Below are positions 16,022-23,571 of a stretch of DNA of 51,494 nucleotides, piece by piece (position 1 is the first letter of the stretch; every line of letters starts with the position of its first letter). A program made the position numbers and the translations under genes. The stretch is taken from assembly GCA_903901855.1 (NCBI GenBank), contig CAIUSP010000018.1, positions 1 to 51,494 on the forward strand, read 5' to 3'. The notes beneath the pieces were generated by a model that saw nothing but the letters and a program-made list of their open reading frames with translations, was not told where the DNA came from and ran no database searches. Source of the DNA: an uncultured bacterium (GTDB lineage: Bacteria > Actinomycetota > Thermoleophilia > Solirubrobacterales > 70-9).

Positions 16022-16825
16022 CTACCGGGCCGTCTTGCGCCTGGCAGTGGTCTTCTTCGCGGTGCTCTTGCGGGCACTGCTCCGGCGAGCCGGACGCTTG
16101 GAATAGACCTTCTTGACGCCGGTGACGAGCAGCAGGCCGAATCCGACCTTGGCCAGGAGATCGACGATCGCGAAGATCGTGATTTCCGTGGTCAGATTGA
16201 TCACTGCCTCACCCTCGGTGCCGAGTATCCAGACGATCGGGTAGATGAACCAGAGCACGGTCAAGACGCTGGCGAGAGTGACCCAGAGCTTCTTGGTCTC
16301 CCCTCCCTGCTTCTTGGCCGCGGTGTATACCGGCCCCCAAACCGCGACCAGCACGAGCAGGAAGCCGAGGCACGAAAGTCCGTACCAGACATACCTGTTC
16401 GTCTCGTCAGCGGTGAGTGCGGCAACGAATCCGGTCACGATCATGAACACATCGGCTGCAATGACGCCGCCGATGAGCGCGTTCCTCTCTCGCCCGTCTT
16501 CACCACCGCCGCGGAGCGACGGAAGGCCGACCATCAACAGGCCGACGAGAAGCAGGGGAGTGGTGAACGCCCAATCGATGTAGCGGGCAAAGTAGACATC
16601 GATCCCGCGAGCTGATTCCAGAACGCCTGCACCGGTCGCCATCGCGAAGTAAGCCGCGGTAGCGATCAGACAGACGAGGAAGGAAGCAATCGCGTGATGA
16701 CGCTCCTTTGCCGGCAGACTGGTTCCGATCATGGCGATCAAGATCGCGCCCGCCGCCATACCGGCGAATCCGATCCAGAGCCATGTCTCGTTAACCACAG
16801 CTGCAGCTGCCAAAGGAATACTCAT
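16022..16825 (-). CDS. Microbial rhodopsin, D-T-G type, with basic C-terminal tail
   Basis: Seven-helix retinal protein of 267 residues. Retinal attaches at Lys226 (DLLAKVGFG, counter-ion Asp222). Helix C reads RYIDWAFTTPLLLVG: Arg81, Asp84 and Thr88 match bacteriorhodopsin R82, D85 and T89, but Gly95 stands where the proton donor D96 should be. Glu204 (ILGTEGE) and Glu214 (TTEI) match the proton-release pair E194/E204, Asp125 matches D115, and helix F has the retinal-pocket W192-Y195-P196-W199. Leu92 at the colour-tuning site suggests green absorption. An outward proton pump is most likely. Residues 243-267 form a basic tail with 12 Lys/Arg and no acidic residue. AAGGAGG lies just before the ATG. 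No retinal-synthesis or transducer gene is adjacent. Confidence 0.95.
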   Translation of the reverse strand: MSIPLAAAAVVNETWLWIGFAGMAAGAILIAMIGTSLPAKERHHAIASFLVCLIATAAYFAMATGAGVLESARGIDVYFARYIDWAFTTPLLLVGLLMVGLPSLRGGGEDGRERNALIGGVIAADVFMIVTGFVAALTADETNRYVWYGLSCLGFLLVLVAVWGPVYTAAKKQGGETKKLWVTLASVLTVLWFIYPIVWILGTEGEAVINLTTEITIFAIVDLLAKVGFGLLLVTGVKKVYSKRPARRSSARKSTAKKTTARRKTAR

Positions 16826-16859
16826 TCATCCTCCTTGTAGGGAATGGACTGACCTCACC

Positions 16860-16865
16860 ATCTTA
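16860..16865 (-). promoter_or_regulatory. -10 box for rhodopsin, with a true leader
   Basis: TAAGAT (overlapped by TAATAA) lies about 34 bases before the rhodopsin ATG, leaving a roughly 28-base leader with a near-perfect AAGGAGG. No good -35 box was found. Confidence 0.4.
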
Positions 16866-16956
16866 TTAGCGCTGGCAGAGGCAAGTTGCCCCGCCCGCCG
16901 GCGATTTGACCTCTTCCGTGCCTGAGGTGACTACAGGTCACACAACGGAGGCCAGT

Positions 16957-17505
16957 TCAGCATCTTGCGCTCCGTTCTTCTACTCGCCTCTTGATTGCAA
17001 TGAGCCAGCGTCTCCTGATCAAGGCCGAGAGCGGGGAGATTGCGGTCCAGTAGAGATTGAATCTCAACTGCGCGGACTCATCTATCGCTTCAACCTGTGT
17101 TTCGGTGATCAGGCGGCAGCGCGGTCCCAACTCGCTATCGGGGAGCGGCTCGGTGATGAGTGTGCCGACCGCCTTGACGGTTCCTGGCTCACGCCAAGTG
17201 GTCCAGCCCGCCGGGTCTTGGAGTTTCGGATTTCCGCCCCTCGGCAGCCAGACCTTTGCCGCCGTACCGCCGACGAACTCCGTCGGATCGCGCTTCAGCA
17301 CCAGCATGCCGGTATCCGCCCGGATGAACTCTTCGATACTTCGTCGCGGGTCGAGCCCGCGCGCCGCAAGGAGTGACCAGGTGAGCGGGTCCATGGCGAT
17401 AGGAGCAGAAAGGGCCCCGGCCAGCGTCTCTTCTGCAGTCTCGTTCACGACGCATTGATGAACTGTTTCGACTGTCGGCTGCTCGATCCAGTCTGCTGCT
17501 GGCAT
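16957..17505 (-). CDS. Uncharacterised protein, possibly SRPBCC-like
   Basis: A 182-residue soluble protein that starts 14 bases after fumC and probably sits in its transcript. I do not recognise it firmly. The layout (IEEFIRADTGMLVLKRDP, a strand-rich middle with VKAVGTLITEPLPDSELG and CRLITETQVEAIDES, then FNLYWTAISPLSALIRRRWL) resembles SRPBCC/START-type folds, in which a long C-terminal helix covers a hydrophobic cavity. The last 20 residues are strongly basic (RRRWLIAIKRRVEERSAR). No signal peptide. Start at ATG 17505 is the only reasonable choice near fumC. Confidence 0.6.
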   Translation of the reverse strand: MPAADWIEQPTVETVHQCVVNETAEETLAGALSAPIAMDPLTWSLLAARGLDPRRSIEEFIRADTGMLVLKRDPTEFVGGTAAKVWLPRGGNPKLQDPAGWTTWREPGTVKAVGTLITEPLPDSELGPRCRLITETQVEAIDESAQLRFNLYWTAISPLSALIRRRWLIAIKRRVEERSARC

Positions 17506-17519
17506 GCGGCCTGGTTTGT

Positions 17520-18836
17520 CTAGTCGTGCGGACGCGCGAGCTTGCGGTGGTTCAGCGCTTCGTCCAGCACCGATTCGTCGACCCCGAGCTCGATCGCGAC
17601 CTCGCGCAGGGTGCGTCCCGAGGAGGCGGCTTCCTTGACCACCTCGGCGGCCTTGTCGTAACCGATGTGGGGGTTGAGCGCAGTCGCAGTGGCGAGGGTC
17701 GACTCAGCGTGTCGGTCGAGCATCTCGAGGTTCGGCTCGACTCCCTGGATCACCTTCTCGTCGAGCGCGCTGCAGGCGCCGGTCAGGAGGTTGATCGAAT
17801 CCAGGAGATTCCTTGCGATCAGCGGAACCCTGACGTTCAATTCGAATTGCCCTTGTGAACCAGCGAGCGTGATCGCCGCATCGTTTCCGATCACCTGGTC
17901 TCCTACCTGGATCACTACTTCCGGGATCACGGGGTTGACCTTTCCCGGCATGATTGAGGAGCCCTTCTGTAGCTCGGGCAGCAAGAGTTCCGCGAGACCG
18001 GCTCTCGGCCCGGATCCCATCAGGGCGAGGTCGTTCGCGATCTTGATCAGCGATACGGCGAGGGTCTTGAGAGCACCTGACATCTCGACCAGGGCGTCCC
18101 GGTTTCCCTGAGCCTCGAAGGGATCGGCAGGGGCGAGGATTTCGAGTCCGGTTTCGCTGGCGAGCAACTCACGCACCTTGCCGGCGAACTCATGGTGGGT
18201 GTTGAGTCCGGTGCCGGTTGCAGTGCCACCCAGCGGAATCTGACCGACCCGCCCGAAGGTGTCCCTGATCCGATCGGCTCCAAGTCTGGTCTGGGCCGCG
18301 AAGCCCGAGAACTCCTGTCCGAGGGTCACCGGCACTGCGTCCATCAGGTGGGTGCGGCCCGCCTTGACCACATCCGCGAACTCCTCGGCCTTCTGCTCGA
18401 GTGACGCGGTGAGGGCCTCGACGGCCGGGATGAGATTGTCGTGGGCTTCCTGCAGGGCAGCCAAGTGCACTGCAGAGGGGAATACGTCGTTGGACGACTG
18501 GCCCATATTCACGTGGTCGTTCGCGTGAGCGCCGTCGTCGGCAATCGCGGCGATCACCTCGTTCGCGTTCATGTTCGAGGAAGTCCCCGAACCCGTCTGG
18601 AAGACGTCCACGGGGAACTGGTCGTCGTGCTTGCCTGCCGCCACCTCGTCGGCTGCCTCGGCGATCTTCTCGGCGAGCTTCGCATCCAGCCCCCCGATCT
18701 CGCCGTTGGCCCGGGCAGCCGCCGCCTTGATCCGACCGAGCCAGTGGATCACCGGTGGGGGTATGGGGGCCCCCGAGATCTTGAAGTTCTCGACGGCCTT
18801 GGTGGTTTCGCCGCCCCAGAGTTGGTCTGGACTCAT
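17520..18836 (-). CDS. fumC: Fumarate hydratase, class II
   Basis: Iron-independent fumarase of the TCA cycle, reversible hydration of fumarate to L-malate. The product is 438 residues, slightly shorter than usual (about 460). It has the superfamily signature GSSIMPGKVNP (about residue 292), the active-site stretches TGSGTSSNMNANEV and MGQSSNDVFPSAVH, GRTHLMDAVPVTLGQEF with the catalytic histidine, and IPLGGTATGTGLNTH. The C-terminal small domain ends LNPHIGYDKAAEVVKEA. A TAGCCT box ends 6 bases before the ATG, in the short gap after the lipoprotein stop codon. Confidence 0.95.
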   Translation of the reverse strand: MSPDQLWGGETTKAVENFKISGAPIPPPVIHWLGRIKAAAARANGEIGGLDAKLAEKIAEAADEVAAGKHDDQFPVDVFQTGSGTSSNMNANEVIAAIADDGAHANDHVNMGQSSNDVFPSAVHLAALQEAHDNLIPAVEALTASLEQKAEEFADVVKAGRTHLMDAVPVTLGQEFSGFAAQTRLGADRIRDTFGRVGQIPLGGTATGTGLNTHHEFAGKVRELLASETGLEILAPADPFEAQGNRDALVEMSGALKTLAVSLIKIANDLALMGSGPRAGLAELLLPELQKGSSIMPGKVNPVIPEVVIQVGDQVIGNDAAITLAGSQGQFELNVRVPLIARNLLDSINLLTGACSALDEKVIQGVEPNLEMLDRHAESTLATATALNPHIGYDKAAEVVKEAASSGRTLREVAIELGVDESVLDEALNHRKLARPHD

Positions 18837-18842
18837 GCCTGC

Positions 18843-18848
18843 AGGCTA
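18843..18848 (-). promoter_or_regulatory. Leaderless -10 box for fumC
   Basis: TAGCCT ends 6 bases before the fumC ATG and begins one base after the stop codon of the upstream lipoprotein gene. Confidence 0.5.
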
Positions 18849-18849
18849 T

Positions 18850-19365
18850 CTAGCCACGGGTGTTTCCCGCTTCGAGGCCTCGGTCGAATCCGGGCATCAA
18901 TATCCCCGGGTCATCCCCCGACGGTACGTAGCGAGCGGCTGCGCTGACCCGGCGCACGAGATCACTGTGGATCCCGTTGGTCGACCCGGCCGCCCTCTCG
19001 ACCGCGCCGAGCAGATAGCCAGCGCGTAACGACCAGGGCCCGGCCGGGTCCTCGAGGGCGTCGGCATTCAGGGTGGTAGCGGCGGCAACCAGATCCGAGC
19101 CGACGGTCGCCATCTCGCCTCCGGGCTGGCGAGGTGGCAGACACTCGGAGATCCTGGTTCCGTCAGCCATCTCCACCCGACCGGGAGCTCCCTCAAGCGC
19201 TGTCAGATAGGCCTCGGTGCCGGAGAGGCAGGCGAGCGGTGCGATCTCGGGGTCACTCGACCTCGCGCAACCCGTGATCGCGATCGCACAGGTGATCACC
19301 AGGGCGGCCAAGGTGGCCATGGGAGCGATCCTTGGGCGGCTGCGGCTGCTGAGCAGGGGCTTCAC
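18850..19365 (-). CDS. Predicted lipoprotein
   Basis: A 171-residue exported protein of unknown function. The N-terminus is basic (KPLLSSRSRPR), then hydrophobic (MATLAALVITCAIA), ending in the lipobox ITGC near residue 30, so the mature protein should be lipid-anchored outside the membrane. The mature part has cysteines (PLACLSG and SECLPPR) that could form a disulfide, and a helical second half (SDLVAAATTLNADAL, SLRAGYLLGAVERAAG). The start is GTG 19365: a TAGGAT box ends 7 bases upstream, and the longer open frame upstream has no signal-peptide logic. It faces marR with 49 bases between the two start codons. Confidence 0.75.
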   Translation of the reverse strand: MKPLLSSRSRPRIAPMATLAALVITCAIAITGCARSSDPEIAPLACLSGTEAYLTALEGAPGRVEMADGTRISECLPPRQPGGEMATVGSDLVAAATTLNADALEDPAGPWSLRAGYLLGAVERAAGSTNGIHSDLVRRVSAAARYVPSGDDPGILMPGFDRGLEAGNTRG

Positions 19366-19372
19366 TGAGTCA

Positions 19373-19378
19373 ATCCTA
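19373..19378 (-). promoter_or_regulatory. Leaderless -10 box for the lipoprotein gene
   Basis: TAGGAT ends 7 bases before GTG 19365. The 13 bases TAGGATTGACTCA recur exactly at the inositol-phosphatase promoter (33325-33337). Confidence 0.55.
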
Positions 19379-19400
19379 GGGTTTCGTCCGCCGCGGCCCC

Positions 19401-19406
19401 TAGTTT
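19401..19406 (+). promoter_or_regulatory. Leaderless -10 box for marR
   Basis: TAGTTT ends 8 bases before GTG 19415. It is back to back with the lipoprotein promoter, their -10 boxes only 22 bases apart. Confidence 0.5.
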
Positions 19407-19414
19407 CCACTCTT

Positions 19415-19864
19415 GTGAGCGAGGCGACGCCTCTAAGGGCAATCGACCCACTCGCGCACCGAGCCATGGAAGCACTGGTTCGTGCGGAGGCGACGGTTTC
19501 ACGTCGTCTTGCCGCCGACCTCGATCGGATCGGTGTGTCGGCAACCGGGTTCTCGATGTTGGTTCTGCTCGTCGGCGGCGGCGACGAGATGGAACTTCGT
19601 GCGATCCGTCGGCGTCTCAATGCGTCCAAAGCGACCGCCACTGAGGTACTCGACACGCTCGAGGGCAAGGGTTTCGTGGTGCGGACGCGACTGGAGTCCG
19701 ACCGCCGCGCCGTCTCGGTCGCGTTGACCGAGGCCGGGAGGAATCTGGTCACACATGCGTTCCCGGCTCATGCGCAACGGGTAACGGAGGCGTTCGGTGT
19801 GCTCGATGACGACGAGAAGCGTCAGTTGGCCGAGATCTGCCGCAAGCTCGACCGGGCAGCCTGA
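19415..19864 (+). CDS. MarR-family transcriptional regulator
   Basis: Winged-helix DNA-binding protein of 149 residues, typical MarR size. Recognition region LRAIRRRLNASKATATEVLDTLEGKG (about residues 64-90) is followed by the wing with the conserved RTRLESDRRAVSVALTEAG (D-x-R motif). The flanking helices would form the dimer. It is divergent from a lipoprotein gene, and MarR proteins often control the divergent neighbour, so the 49-base gap between the start codons is the likely operator. No clear palindrome was found there. GTG 19415 is chosen from the TAGTTT box 8 bases upstream; the upstream open frame overlaps the lipoprotein promoter. Confidence 0.88.
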   Translation: MSEATPLRAIDPLAHRAMEALVRAEATVSRRLAADLDRIGVSATGFSMLVLLVGGGDEMELRAIRRRLNASKATATEVLDTLEGKGFVVRTRLESDRRAVSVALTEAGRNLVTHAFPAHAQRVTEAFGVLDDDEKRQLAEICRKLDRAA

Positions 19865-19920
19865 CCCCAGTCGGGATCTGTGACGGGGCAGGGAGTCCCG
19901 CCGATCGTAGGTCCCGACCG

Positions 19921-19926
19921 TAGAAT
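19921..19926 (+). promoter_or_regulatory. Leaderless -10 box for ileS
   Basis: TAGAAT ends 9 bases before ATG 19936. The spacer sequence ATCGCCCGTCG is repeated exactly at the tauE promoter (27464-27474). Confidence 0.55.
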
Positions 19927-19935
19927 CGCCCGTCG

Positions 19936-22900
19936 ATGACGAATTTCCGGGCTGTAGCCCCAAATCAGAACTTCCCCGAGATGGAGGAGCGCGTGCTCGC
20001 CGGGTGGCGCGAGCGCAAGGTCTTCGAGCGGTCCCTCGCTCAGCGGGAGAATGCGCCGCTCTGGAGTTTCTACGAGGGACCTCCCACGGCAAACGGCAAG
20101 CCCGGTTCGCACCACGTCCTCTCGCGGGTCTTCAAAGACGTCTATCCCCGCTACAAGGCGATGAAAGGTCATTACGTACCCCGCAAGGCCGGCTGGGACT
20201 GCCACGGCCTCCCGGTCGAGTTGGAGGTCGAGAAGGAGCTCGGCATCTCGTCCAAGGACGAGATCGAGGAGTACGGGATCGCCGAGTTCAACGCCCGTTG
20301 CCGTGACTCGGTCTTCCGTTACGTAGAGGACTGGAACCGACTCACCGAGCGAATCGGGTTCTGGATCGATCTCGACGATCCCTACGTGACCATGGACGAC
20401 GACTACATCGAGTCCGTCTGGTGGGCGATCTCGCAGATGTGGACTGCCAACTCGCTCTACGAGGGGCACAAGGTGGTCCCCTACTGTCCGCGCTGCGGCA
20501 CGGCGTTGTCCTCTCACGAGGTCGCTCTCGGCTACCGGGAGGTCGAGGATCTCTCGGCGTACGTCAAGTTCGAGGTGAACGAGCCTGGTGCATCTGGGAT
20601 CCAGGCGGGCGACTCACTCCTCGTCTGGACGACCACTCCCTGGACGCTCCTGTCCAACGCAGCCGTGGCGATCGGAGAGGGGATCGAATACGTCCGCGCT
20701 GTTCCTGCGGACAGTGAAGAGGTGTTGATACTGGCGGCCGAGAGGGTCGAACACGTGCTGGGGGAGGGAGCCGAGATCCTCGATCGTTTCAAGGGTTCCG
20801 ATATGGCCGGCACTCGGTATCTGCCGCCGTTCCCGTACCTCGATGACTTCGGCCCGAACGGCCACACAGCGCTGGAGGCCTCGTTCGTTACCACCGACGA
20901 GGGAACGGGGATGGTCCACACCGCGCTCGCGTTCGGAGAGGACGACTTCAGATTCGGGCAGGACCACGGCCTCGCCCTGATCAACCCGGTCGGGCTCGAC
21001 GGCAGGTTCGACAGCTCGGTCGGGGAGTACGAAGGCAGATTCGTCAAGGAAGCTGATCGCGACATCGTGACCGCCCTGGGAGAGTCAGGGTCGCTGTTCA
21101 GATCGGAGGCGTACCTCCATTCCTACCCGCACTGCTGGCGCTGCGACACACCCCTCCTCTACTACGCCAAGTCGAGTTGGTACGTCAGGACCTCCGATGC
21201 TCGCGACCGGATGCTCGAGGCGAACAAGGAGATCGGCTGGCACCCTGACCACATCAGGGAAGGTCGTTTCGGCCGCTGGCTCGAGGGAAACGTGGACTGG
21301 GCCCTATCCCGCGATCGCTATTGGGGCACCCCGCTGCCGATCTGGAGTTGCGAGTCGGATGGGTGCGATCAGACCGTCTGCATCGGCTCGCGCGAGGATC
21401 TCCGCAAGCACGGTGGCGAGGTCCCTGACGACCTGCATCGTCCGTTCATCGACGAGGTGGAGTTGGATTGTCCAGCCGACGGTTGTGGCGGCAGGATGGT
21501 TCGCTCACCGGCGGTGATAGATACCTGGTTCGACTCGGGTTCGATGCCCTGGGCGCAATACCACTACCCGTTCGAGAATCGCGAGATCTTCGAAGAGCGC
21601 TTCCCTGCGGACTTCATCTGCGAGGCGATCGACCAGACGCGAGGCTGGTTCTACACCCTGCTCGCCGAGTCCGTCCAGCTGTTCGATCGCACCAGCTACC
21701 TCAACTGTGTCTGCCTCGGGTTGATCCTCGATGGGGATGGCCAGAAGATGTCCAAGAGCAAAGGCAATGTGGTTTCGCCTCAGGAGGTGATCGACTCGCA
21801 TGGTGCTGACGCTCTGCGCTGGTACTACCTGACCTCGCAGCAGCCCTGGTCGGGCTACCGGTTCTCATCGGAGGCGGTCGGTGAGTCGATGCGACAGTTC
21901 CTGCTCACCCTCTGGAACACCTACTCCTTCTGGGTCCTCTACGCGAATACGGAGGAACTCGATTCCTCCTCTCCGCCCGATCCGCCCAACGATCCGACCG
22001 ATGAACTGGATCGCTGGATCCTCTCCCGCCTCCAGGGGACCGTCGCAACGGTGTCCGAGCACATGGACGGGTTCGACTGCACCAGCGCCGGTAGGGAGAT
22101 AGCTACCTTCACCGACGATCTCTCCAACTGGTACGTACGGCTCTGCAGGTCGAGATTCTGGGAGGGAGACGCGGAGGCGTTCGCCACCCTTCGCCACTGC
22201 TTGGTCCAGGTGGCCAAGTTGCTCGCTCCGTTCACACCGTTCGTAGCTGATGAGATCTACTCGAACCTAGTCGGGGGCGCAGGGACCGAGTTCGGCGAAG
22301 GACCTGATTCGGTCCACCTCTGCGACTTTCCAGAGGCGGAGCAGGGACGCGTCGATCACGATCTCGAGGCGTCGATGTCCGCCGTACATCGCACGGTCGA
22401 ACTCGGACGCGCTGCACGCGCTCAGGCCAAGGTGAAGATCCGTCAGCCACTGCGCCGTGCCATCGTCGTCGCCAATGACGAGGAGAGGGCCGCGGTCGAG
22501 AGGCTCGAGAGCCTCGTTGCCACAGAGCTGAACGTGAAAGAGGTCGATTTCGTCTCCGACGCTACGGAGTTGGTCTCCTATCGGGTCAAACCCAACTACA
22601 GGAGCCTCGGCCCGCGCTTCGGGAAGGAGATGCCACTGGTCGCCGCAGCGGTCGAGGCTCTGGACCCCGCGGTCGTCTCTCGTGTGATGGAGGGCGACGG
22701 TCAGGTCGGGATCTCGATCGAGGGCAAGGAGCATGAACTCCTCGCGGAGGATCTCGAATTGGCGATGGAGCCTCTCGAGGGCTACGAGGTCGAAGCCTCC
22801 TCAGGCCACGCGGTCGCGCTGTCGGTCGAGCTCGACGAGGAGTTGCTCTCGGAAGGGCAGGCTCGTGAGATCGTGCGCGCCGTGCAAAATGCGCGAAAGG

Positions 22901-23106
22901 AGGCCGGGTTCGAGGTTTCGGACAGGATCAAACTCGACCTCGGTGGAGATGCGGATCTGATGGCGGCCGCCCGGAAGCACACCGACTACATAACTTCCGA
23001 GACTCTCAGCGAGGAGATCGGCTGGAGCCCCGGATCCGAGAGCACCACGGTCAAGGTCGAGGACCGCGAGCTGTTGCTCGAGGTCCAGCGCCTCACCAGC
23101 GACTAG
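19936..23106 (+). CDS. ileS: Isoleucyl-tRNA synthetase, type 2, with GxHH signature
   Basis: Class I aminoacyl-tRNA synthetase of 1056 residues, charging tRNA-Ile. The KMSKS loop is intact (DGQKMSKSKGNVV). The HIGH-type motif is not: after GPPTANGKP, where type 2 enzymes have HxGH, this protein has Gly57-Ser58-His59-His60, a permuted GxHH. The core continues normally (GWDCHGLPVELEVEKEL). The editing domain (about 190-390) has the TTPWTLLSN and GTGMVHTALAFGEDD motifs. Zinc-type cysteines appear in YCPRCG, HCWRCD and the C-x4-C pair near residue 475. The C-terminal region has the type 2 (eukaryote-like) architecture, the group naturally insensitive to mupirocin. Single transcription unit, convergent with trxA. 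Confidence 0.97.
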   Translation: MTNFRAVAPNQNFPEMEERVLAGWRERKVFERSLAQRENAPLWSFYEGPPTANGKPGSHHVLSRVFKDVYPRYKAMKGHYVPRKAGWDCHGLPVELEVEKELGISSKDEIEEYGIAEFNARCRDSVFRYVEDWNRLTERIGFWIDLDDPYVTMDDDYIESVWWAISQMWTANSLYEGHKVVPYCPRCGTALSSHEVALGYREVEDLSAYVKFEVNEPGASGIQAGDSLLVWTTTPWTLLSNAAVAIGEGIEYVRAVPADSEEVLILAAERVEHVLGEGAEILDRFKGSDMAGTRYLPPFPYLDDFGPNGHTALEASFVTTDEGTGMVHTALAFGEDDFRFGQDHGLALINPVGLDGRFDSSVGEYEGRFVKEADRDIVTALGESGSLFRSEAYLHSYPHCWRCDTPLLYYAKSSWYVRTSDARDRMLEANKEIGWHPDHIREGRFGRWLEGNVDWALSRDRYWGTPLPIWSCESDGCDQTVCIGSREDLRKHGGEVPDDLHRPFIDEVELDCPADGCGGRMVRSPAVIDTWFDSGSMPWAQYHYPFENREIFEERFPADFICEAIDQTRGWFYTLLAESVQLFDRTSYLNCVCLGLILDGDGQKMSKSKGNVVSPQEVIDSHGADALRWYYLTSQQPWSGYRFSSEAVGESMRQFLLTLWNTYSFWVLYANTEELDSSSPPDPPNDPTDELDRWILSRLQGTVATVSEHMDGFDCTSAGREIATFTDDLSNWYVRLCRSRFWEGDAEAFATLRHCLVQVAKLLAPFTPFVADEIYSNLVGGAGTEFGEGPDSVHLCDFPEAEQGRVDHDLEASMSAVHRTVELGRAARAQAKVKIRQPLRRAIVVANDEERAAVERLESLVATELNVKEVDFVSDATELVSYRVKPNYRSLGPRFGKEMPLVAAAVEALDPAVVSRVMEGDGQVGISIEGKEHELLAEDLELAMEPLEGYEVEASSGHAVALSVELDEELLSEGQAREIVRAVQNARKEAGFEVSDRIKLDLGGDADLMAAARKHTDYITSETLSEEIGWSPGSESTTVKVEDRELLLEVQRLTSD

Positions 23107-23116
23107 AGCCGCTTGC

Positions 23117-23446
23117 TCAGGAAGACAGAGCGGGGTCCAGCTCTGCTTCCAGGCGAGCCTTCGGCATCGCCCCGACGACCCGCTTGGCGACCTCGCCGCC
23201 CTTGAACAGGATCATCGTCGGGATCGAGAGGACCTCGTACTTCCCGGCCGTCTCCTGGTTCTCGTCGGTGTTTAGGCTGAGGATCGTCAGGTCGTCGCGC
23301 TCGCCGTCGATCTCCTCGAGAACGGGGAGTACGGCGCGGCAGGGGCCACACCAAGGAGCCCAGAAATCCACCAGCACGGGGCCCTCGGCGTCGAGCACCT
23401 TCGCCTTGAAGTCGCCATCGGATACGTCATCAAGTTTTCCAGCCAC
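23117..23446 (-). CDS. trxA: Thioredoxin
   Basis: Cytosolic disulfide reductase of 109 residues. The active site WAPWCGPCR lies near residue 30, and the cis-proline loop is YEVLSIPTMILFKGGE. I start at GTG 23446 because AGGAGG lies 5 bases upstream and the protein then begins at the normal position for thioredoxins (AGKLDDVSDGDFKAKV). The open frame further upstream is non-coding leader. An AT-rich TATACTATACT element 107 bases upstream is the likely promoter, leaving a long 5' leader. Convergent with ileS, 10 bases apart. No thioredoxin reductase gene nearby. Confidence 0.95.
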   Translation of the reverse strand: MAGKLDDVSDGDFKAKVLDAEGPVLVDFWAPWCGPCRAVLPVLEEIDGERDDLTILSLNTDENQETAGKYEVLSIPTMILFKGGEVAKRVVGAMPKARLEAELDPALSS

Positions 23447-23552
23447 TGTTTCCTCCTGTCTGTTTCTGGTTGCCGGTCGGTTGGAGTGAGAAAGAAAAGC
23501 AGACGCGGCAGCGGTCGTGTCCTGCCCCTGACCACTTGTCTTTACTTCACAA

Positions 23553-23563
23553 AGTATAGTATA
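23553..23563 (-). promoter_or_regulatory. Overlapping double TATACT -10 box for trxA
   Basis: TATACTATACT contains two overlapping consensus -10 hexamers in an otherwise GC-rich region. The implied leader to GTG 23446 is about 100 bases. No good -35 box was found at 17 bases. Confidence 0.45.
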
Positions 23564-23571
23564 GACAGGCT

